In this document: positions 8,162 through 10,506 of the stretch, in pieces
Layout of the letters: each line of letters begins with the position of its first letter
Numbering within the stretch: position 1 is the stretch's first letter
NCBI RefSeq assembly: GCF_000611645.1
Contig: NW_014013104.1
Span: 7,930-18,435 of the forward strand
Direction of reading: 5' to 3'
DNA length: 10,506 nucleotides
Origin: Monoraphidium neglectum
Lineage: Eukaryota > Chlorophyta > Chlorophyceae > Sphaeropleales > Selenastraceae
Notes under the pieces: model-generated
Database searches by the model: none
What the model was told of the DNA's origin: nothing
The model's input: only the letters and a program-made list of their open reading frames with translations
Program-made: the position numbers and the translations under genes

Positions 8162-10327
8162 TTACACGCAGCCCTGGGCAAGCATCGCGTCGGCGACCTG
8201 CACAAAGCCGGCGATGTTTGCGCCGTTGACGAAGCTGGTGCCATACTTCTTGGCCGCGGCCGCGGATGCGTTGTAGATGCTCTCCATGATGCCCTGTTTT
8301 TGGTGGCACGGCCGGTGTGGGAAGCCGTGGGAGGCTGCTGCCATCATGGGGGGGGGGAGTGCTGCAGGGAGGCGATGCCTGCACAAGCTCGGGGCCGTGA
8401 GACAGGCGGCTGCATCCACCGTTCACCCTGATGATGATGATTATAATATTGCAATATATGCAACCAGCCAGCCAGCTAGCTAGCCAGCCAGCCAGCCAGC
8501 CAGCCAGCAGCTCTTGCTTGTTCTGAGCCGACCCTCGCGGGAGTCGTCCCTGTGTTACGAGCGCCGCACGCCGCAACACCGGACGCCCAAGTCCAAGCAG
8601 TGGCGCGGCCGTCGCGCCTGCGCACCTGCAGCCTGGCGTCGACCTCCTCGGCGCTCCAGCGGGTGATGCCCGCGTTCTGGGCCATCTCCAGGCCAGACAC
8701 GGCCACACCGCCGGCGTTGCACGCCTTGGCGGGCGCGAGCTGCACGCCCGCGGCCTCGTAGGCGGCGACGCCCTCCGCGGTGGTGGGCATGTTGGCGCCT
8801 GCGTGAGGCGCAGGACGGGCGGGCGCCGAGGAGTGAGGGGCCTTAGTTCAGGGCGATCAACAGGCGAGGATATTCGATCCCTGCCCGTCGTGGCGTCAAC
8901 ATCGGTGCGGCGCAAAACAGTGCCTCCGCCACCACAGAGCAAGCCCTCATGTGCGCCGGGGAACGGCGGACCCTGGGTGTGGAAGTTGGCAGGGCCCTCC
9001 CTGACTGCGCCCCCAAGACAGTCGTGCTGCCATCTCCACACCGATCGTTCGGCCGGTGCCAAACCCTTCACGGCCCCGCCGCACCCTAGAAAACTAAGGA
9101 GCGGAATAGAATAAAAGCGCACCCTCGAGCACCAGCTTGACGCCGGCCTTGGCCAGGGCGGCGGCGCTGGCGCCGTCGATCTCGTTCTGTGTGGCGCAGG
9201 GCATGGCGATGTCTGCAGGGATGTCAAGGGCCCACACGGCCACTCCCTTATGGTACACGCCTGGGGGTGGAGAGGAAGGATGGACGGGCGACGAGGGGGT
9301 GCAGCCGGCGTGGTTTGTGGGGGATGTGGGCCGTGGTGCATGCATGTCTGGGTCTTGATGTCAAGGAATTGCATAGAAGTGTTGCAGGCAATTTCAGATG
9401 TTCATTTGTGACGTGCGGATTGTCGGTGGTTTTTGTGTTGTGTGGGGTGCTGTGCAGAGTGTGCAGCTCTGGGTCGTAGTCAGGGCGGTGGTGTGTGATT
9501 ACGAGTGTGTACGCGGACGAGCTGATTGGGTGTGTACGCGTGCGGCAGAGCGTGCGGCCGTGCTCATGCGCGCGTTTCTGAGCGAGTGTGTGTCCTTGGC
9601 GCACCCGAGGGTGACTTGTAGTCGGCCAGGGTGGTGCGGACGCGGGTCTTGAGGTCCATCACCTAAGGGGGTGTGGAGGACGGGGGTTCAGATATGTGTG
9701 TGTGAGTATGTGCACGCTCGTGCGAGCTTGCGTGCGTGTGTGCACGCGTTTGCGTGGGCGTGTGCCCGTGCATTTGTGTAGATGCTGGGTTGGGGCTCTT
9801 GCCAAAGACGGCTCCAATGATGGAAATAATCCCTTCTCACCCTCCCTTGTCAACCGAACCGCCCCCCGGAGCTGCCTTCCCTCTGGATCCCTTCTCCCTC
9901 CCGCGCCGCCGACACCGCCGCCCCCCTGCATCCCTCCTCTCGTGTGCGCCCCTGCCGCCCCCTCACCTGCTCCACCTGCTCCTTGGTGAAGCCGCCCTCC
10001 TCCACGACAGTGCCGGTGGAGTCGGAGAGGGTCAGCACGACGCCGCCCAGCTCGATCACCTGGGGGTGCAGGGGGCGGCGGGCAATGAAGCGCCAAGGCT
10101 TTAGACCATCCCGGCTTGGCCAGGCCTTGGCTCTGGGTGGCAAAACGGCAGCCCGCGCGAGCGTTGCTCCCTGGCTCCCCATGGGCTCGAGGGCGGGAAG
10201 CGGAGCAGCATAATCATGCGGGCTCGCGATGTAGGAAACATTGCAATGAGCATGCGGCCATGGGGCTGACCTTGAGGGCGGCGTAGGTGGCCACGTTGCC
10301 GGCGCCCGACACCAGGACGCGCTTGCC
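8162..10327 (-). CDS. GDH: Glutamate dehydrogenase, hexameric bacterial-type, probably NADP-specific (C-terminal half; 5' part beyond window)
   Basis: Catalyses reductive amination of 2-oxoglutarate to glutamate, and the reverse. Six exons, right to left: 10327-10271, 10059-9967, 9662-9605, 9260-9123, 8798-8626, 8293-8162, with phases 0,0,1,1,0; together 216 residues and TAA. Seen in order: the dinucleotide-binding turn S-G-A-G-N-V-A; the strand ending S-D-S-T-G-T-V; G-F-T-K-E; D-I-A-M-P-C-A-T-Q-N-E-I; E-G-A-N-M-P-T-T (built across a phase-1 intron); N-A-G-G-V-A-V-S-G-L-E-M-A-Q-N; and the C-terminal G-A-N-I-A-G-F ... A-D-A-M-L-A-Q-G. These are hallmarks of the roughly 450-residue enzymes related to E. 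coli GdhA. The Ser-Asp-Ser after the second strand, like the NADP enzymes, favours NADP(H). The glutamate-binding N-terminal domain, and any chloroplast transit peptide, are off the right edge, so location cannot be judged. All visible key motifs are intact. Confidence 0.95.
8446..8457. repeat. AT-rich 12-bp perfect palindrome in a dehydrogenase intron
   Basis: ATATTGCAATAT, inside an AT-rich patch (8431-8459) that includes a short GAT repeat. It stands out against GC-rich surroundings and directly precedes the CAGC repeat. Confidence 0.75.
8465..8508. repeat. CAGC tetranucleotide microsatellite, 11 units
   Basis: Eleven four-base units, nine CAGC and two TAGC (units four and five), within the last intron of the dehydrogenase gene (8294-8625). 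Two variant units next to each other suggest slippage after a point change. Confidence 0.9.
9605..10327 (-). other. Exons for the coenzyme-binding core of glutamate dehydrogenase
   Basis: Exons 10327-10271 (19 codons), 10059-9967 (31 codons) and 9662-9605 (19 codons plus one base). The first ends after the helix following G-A-G-N-V-A, the second covers the S-D-S specificity strand and the Gly-Phe-Thr-Lys-Glu segment, the third a Lys/Arg-rich helix ending at Ser-Gly. Donors are GTCAGC, GTGAGG and GTGCGC; acceptors CTCAG, CCCAG and TTAG. Joined, the segment length matches the bacterial enzyme without gaps, which validates the small exons. Confidence 0.88.
9690..9781. repeat. Alternating purine-pyrimidine (GT/GC-rich) tract in a dehydrogenase intron
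   Basis: A stretch dominated by TG and CG dinucleotides on the plus strand, with short pure runs such as ATGTGTGTGTG at 9694-9704 and GCGTGCGTGTGTGCACGCG further on. It lies inside the intron 9663-9966. The pattern is of the type able to adopt left-handed helix; no gene function is implied. Confidence 0.6.
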
Positions 10328-10506
10328 CTGAGATCAAGGTGAGATGGCGGTGGGGTGAGGCTCGGCTGGTGGAGAAGAGAGCGGCTGGATGGCTGTAGTG
10401 TATATGCCCTGCCCCCCCCCTCCCCCTCTCTCATCCCTCTGCATCCCTCGTCATCAACCGCTTGTGCTCACAAGCGTGCACACATACACACACGATTACG
10501 TCCGCC
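10328..10506 (-). other. Intron of the glutamate dehydrogenase gene, running to the window edge
   Basis: Upstream of the exon starting at 10327 there is a pyrimidine-rich stretch ending in CTCAG and no reading frame matching the family. The last seven bases before a GTAATC at 10499-10494 could be the end of the previous exon in phase 0, but seven bases cannot establish it. Confidence 0.5.

Noticed and set aside
7553..8431. Plus-strand open frame of 292 codons.
   Set aside because: It runs antisense through the last exon of glutamate dehydrogenase and into its intron, has no recognisable motif, and is explained by the GC bias of the complementary strand.
9398..9652. Plus-strand frame rich in Val, Cys and Arg.
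   Set aside because: It arises from the GT-rich intron of the dehydrogenase gene and overlaps a real exon at 9605-9662 on the other strand.
1..10506. Possible CRISPR array, insertion sequence or prophage content.
   Set aside because: No regularly spaced repeats, transposase motifs or terminal inverted repeats; intron-rich genes show that the DNA is eukaryotic nuclear.

Overview
The window reads as nuclear DNA of a GC-rich green alga, probably a chlorophycean or similar chlorophyte. This is inferred from very high GC, short exons (57-548 nt, with one of 1362 nt) split by 200-430 nt introns, GC-ending codons, Ala/Gly/Pro-rich linkers and a TGTAA motif (the chlorophyte poly(A) signal) downstream of a gene. 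No species can be assigned without a search. Every coding exon I can support lies on the minus strand, so the window reads biologically from right to left.

Right part (8162-10327, minus): the 3' half of a nuclear gene for a hexameric, bacterial-type glutamate dehydrogenase, probably NADP-specific. Six exons with matching phases encode 216 residues plus the stop codon, from the dinucleotide-binding fold to the C-terminus. The 5' part lies beyond the right edge; 10328-10506 is intron.

Middle (6860-8161): about 1.3 kb without a convincing gene. It must hold the 3' UTR of the dehydrogenase gene and the promoter and 5' UTR of the next gene. It contains one candidate TGTAA signal and a 24-nt-period direct repeat.

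Left part (38-6859, minus): one long gene for a receptor-like protein kinase, 5' complete and cut off at the left edge inside the kinase domain. Twelve exons join with consistent phases into 1108 residues: signal peptide; four copies of a six-cysteine module (C-x-C ... C ... W-C ... C, then a boundary Cys); an Ala/Pro-rich stalk; one transmembrane helix followed by nine arginines; a roughly 340-residue low-complexity cytosolic linker; and the N-lobe and first part of the C-lobe of a Ser/Thr-type kinase through HRDLKPQN, ending just before the expected DFG. The most interesting feature is the modular ectodomain. I do not recognise the module as a named family, and at two or more borders a phase-2 intron cuts the codon of the boundary cysteine, as expected if modules multiplied by exon duplication.

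The two genes are collinear (dehydrogenase upstream, kinase downstream). As separate eukaryotic transcription units they need not be functionally linked. Introns carry several low-complexity tracts (G18/C18, CAGC repeats, alternating GT-rich stretch, a 12-bp hairpin), and one kinase intron appears to use a GC donor inside the glycine-rich loop.
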